A stretch of 64,000 nucleotides of DNA from JAFKFJ01 sp963786445 (lineage in GTDB: Bacteria > Pseudomonadota > Alphaproteobacteria > Acetobacterales > Acetobacteraceae), in the NCBI GenBank assembly GCA_963786445.1, contig CAWAZU010000035.1, positions 1 to 64,000 on the forward strand, written 5' to 3'. The position numbers were made by a program, and so were the translations under genes. Positions 63,297 to 64,000 of this stretch are shown in pieces (position 1 is the stretch's first letter; each line of letters opens with the position of its first letter). Below the pieces are notes generated by a model, which ran no database searches, was not told where the DNA came from, and saw only the letters and a program-made list of their open reading frames with translations.

Positions 63297-64000
63297 ATGA
63301 GTGCCGCCCTGCAGACCGTTGCGCGAGGGGCGAATTCCCTCGAGCTGACTCCCAACCCGACGCTTGCGGCGCGCCACCGCATGGCGCTGCGCGACCTGCG
63401 CGACGCCTGGAAGCTGCGGCGGCTGTGCTGGACGCTCGCCTGGCTGGACATCAAGCTGCGCTATCGCGGCTCCATGCTCGGCCCGTTCTGGCTGACGCTC
63501 TCCACCGCGCTCATGGTGGCGGCGATGGGCGGCATTTATGCCTCGCTGTTCCACATGAACCTGCGCGAGTATCTGCCGTTCCTGACGCTGTCACTGGTGT
63601 TGTGGGGATTCGTGGCGTCCCTCGTCGGCGATGCCAGCCTCGGGTTCACGGCGTCGGAGAGCATGATCCGCTCCGTGCGCATGCCGTTCTCGCTCTACGC
63701 CGCGCGCATCGTGGTGCGCAACGTGCTCGTGGTGGCGCACAACCTTGTGGTCATCGTCGCCGTGTTCGTGATCTATGCGGTCCAGCCGGGCGTGGCCGGG
63801 CTGCTGGCGGTGCCGGGATGCGCGCTGTGGCTGGTGGACGCGCTGGCGCTGGCGATCATGCTCGGCGCGCTGTGCGCGCGCTTCCGCGACATCCCGCCGA
63901 TCGTCGGCAGCGTGCTGCAGATGATGTTCTTCGTCACCCCGGTGATCTGGCGGCCCGAGCTCGTCGGCAAAAACCGGATGTGGCTGCTGCCGTTCAATCC
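63297..64000 (+). CDS. ABC-2 type polysaccharide/O-antigen export permease (partial, cut by window end)
   Basis: From ATG 63297 the frame stays open to the window end (234 codons). It resembles KpsM/Wzm permeases. A cytoplasmic start is followed by WTLAWLDIKLRYRGSMLGPFWLTLS, the family's conserved motif around the first helix. Helices follow near 70, 110, 155 and 190, and RFRDIPPIVGSVLQMMFFVTPVIW is the typical second signature. It exports a lipid-linked polysaccharide with an ATPase partner, expected just beyond the window. Confidence 0.87.
   Translation, partial: MSAALQTVARGANSLELTPNPTLAARHRMALRDLRDAWKLRRLCWTLAWLDIKLRYRGSMLGPFWLTLSTALMVAAMGGIYASLFHMNLREYLPFLTLSLVLWGFVASLVGDASLGFTASESMIRSVRMPFSLYAARIVVRNVLVVAHNLVVIVAVFVIYAVQPGVAGLLAVPGCALWLVDALALAIMLGALCARFRDIPPIVGSVLQMMFFVTPVIWRPELVGKNRMWLLPFN

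Noticed and set aside
1..64000. CRISPR array, phage or transposase
   Set aside because: No regular spaced repeats and no integrase, transposase or capsid genes were seen.

Overview
The window is uniformly GC-rich, densely packed bacterial chromosome. The gene set suggests an alphaproteobacterium, probably in or near the Acetobacteraceae (Rhodospirillales). The clues are a CoxMNOP-type alternative cytochrome oxidase, a lanthanide-type PQQ alcohol dehydrogenase, an NDUFS4-like Complex I accessory subunit and frequent ATGA/GTGA start-stop overlaps. This placement is inference from gene content, not from a marker gene. I saw no phage, insertion sequence, CRISPR array or rRNA.

Layout: 0-8.5 kb (minus strand) is a probable nitrogen-ring catabolic cluster. 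It holds a barbiturase/cyanurate hydrolase, a BMP-type ABC importer (binding protein, broken ATPase gene, two permeases), an amidase and a class V aminotransferase, with a possible truncated gene at the left edge. 8.5-11.6 kb carries a proton-type P-ATPase and a small stress-type membrane protein. 11.9-18.5 kb has an M24 metallopeptidase facing a Gfo/Idh/MocA oxidoreductase and an FAD oxidoreductase, followed by a large GH63-like glycosidase. 18.6-26.1 kb (minus) is a nearly gapless eight-gene respiratory operon that runs from coxMNOP through two cytochromes c and a PQQ dehydrogenase to its periplasmic partner. It could carry electrons from an alcohol to oxygen.

26.4-43.5 kb (minus) is an envelope block. 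It holds an AsmA protein, a DedA protein overlapping an ATP-grasp ligase, a giant exported protein with an N-terminal LprI-like (lysozyme-inhibitor family) domain, an alpha-2-macroglobulin with an intact thioester, and PBP1c. 43.8-47.8 kb has a lone receiver domain, three sugar-pathway genes (CmcI-like, rfbF, C-methyltransferase) and an SDR. 48-49.1 kb is the wreck of a polyamine-type ABC transporter operon, with a nonsense codon, a deletion fusion and a frameshift. 49.1-52.6 kb pairs a membrane GGDEF/EAL enzyme with an autoinducer-synthase-like N-acyltransferase that has a strikingly structured promoter. 53.3-58 kb has another FAD oxidoreductase and cysJ-cysI. 58.2-64 kb holds tRNA-Pro(UGG), the NDUFS4-like gene, tRNA-Arg(UCU), small membrane proteins, a RimK-like ATP-grasp protein, a lytic transglycosylase, a lipoprotein and the start of a polysaccharide-export ABC permease cut by the window end.

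Single-base frameshifts appear in the BMP ATPase (four), the alpha-2-macroglobulin gene (one), the LprI-domain gene (one) and the polyamine permease (one). The polyamine locus is certainly decayed. The others could be decay or sequence error, and the sequence alone cannot decide.
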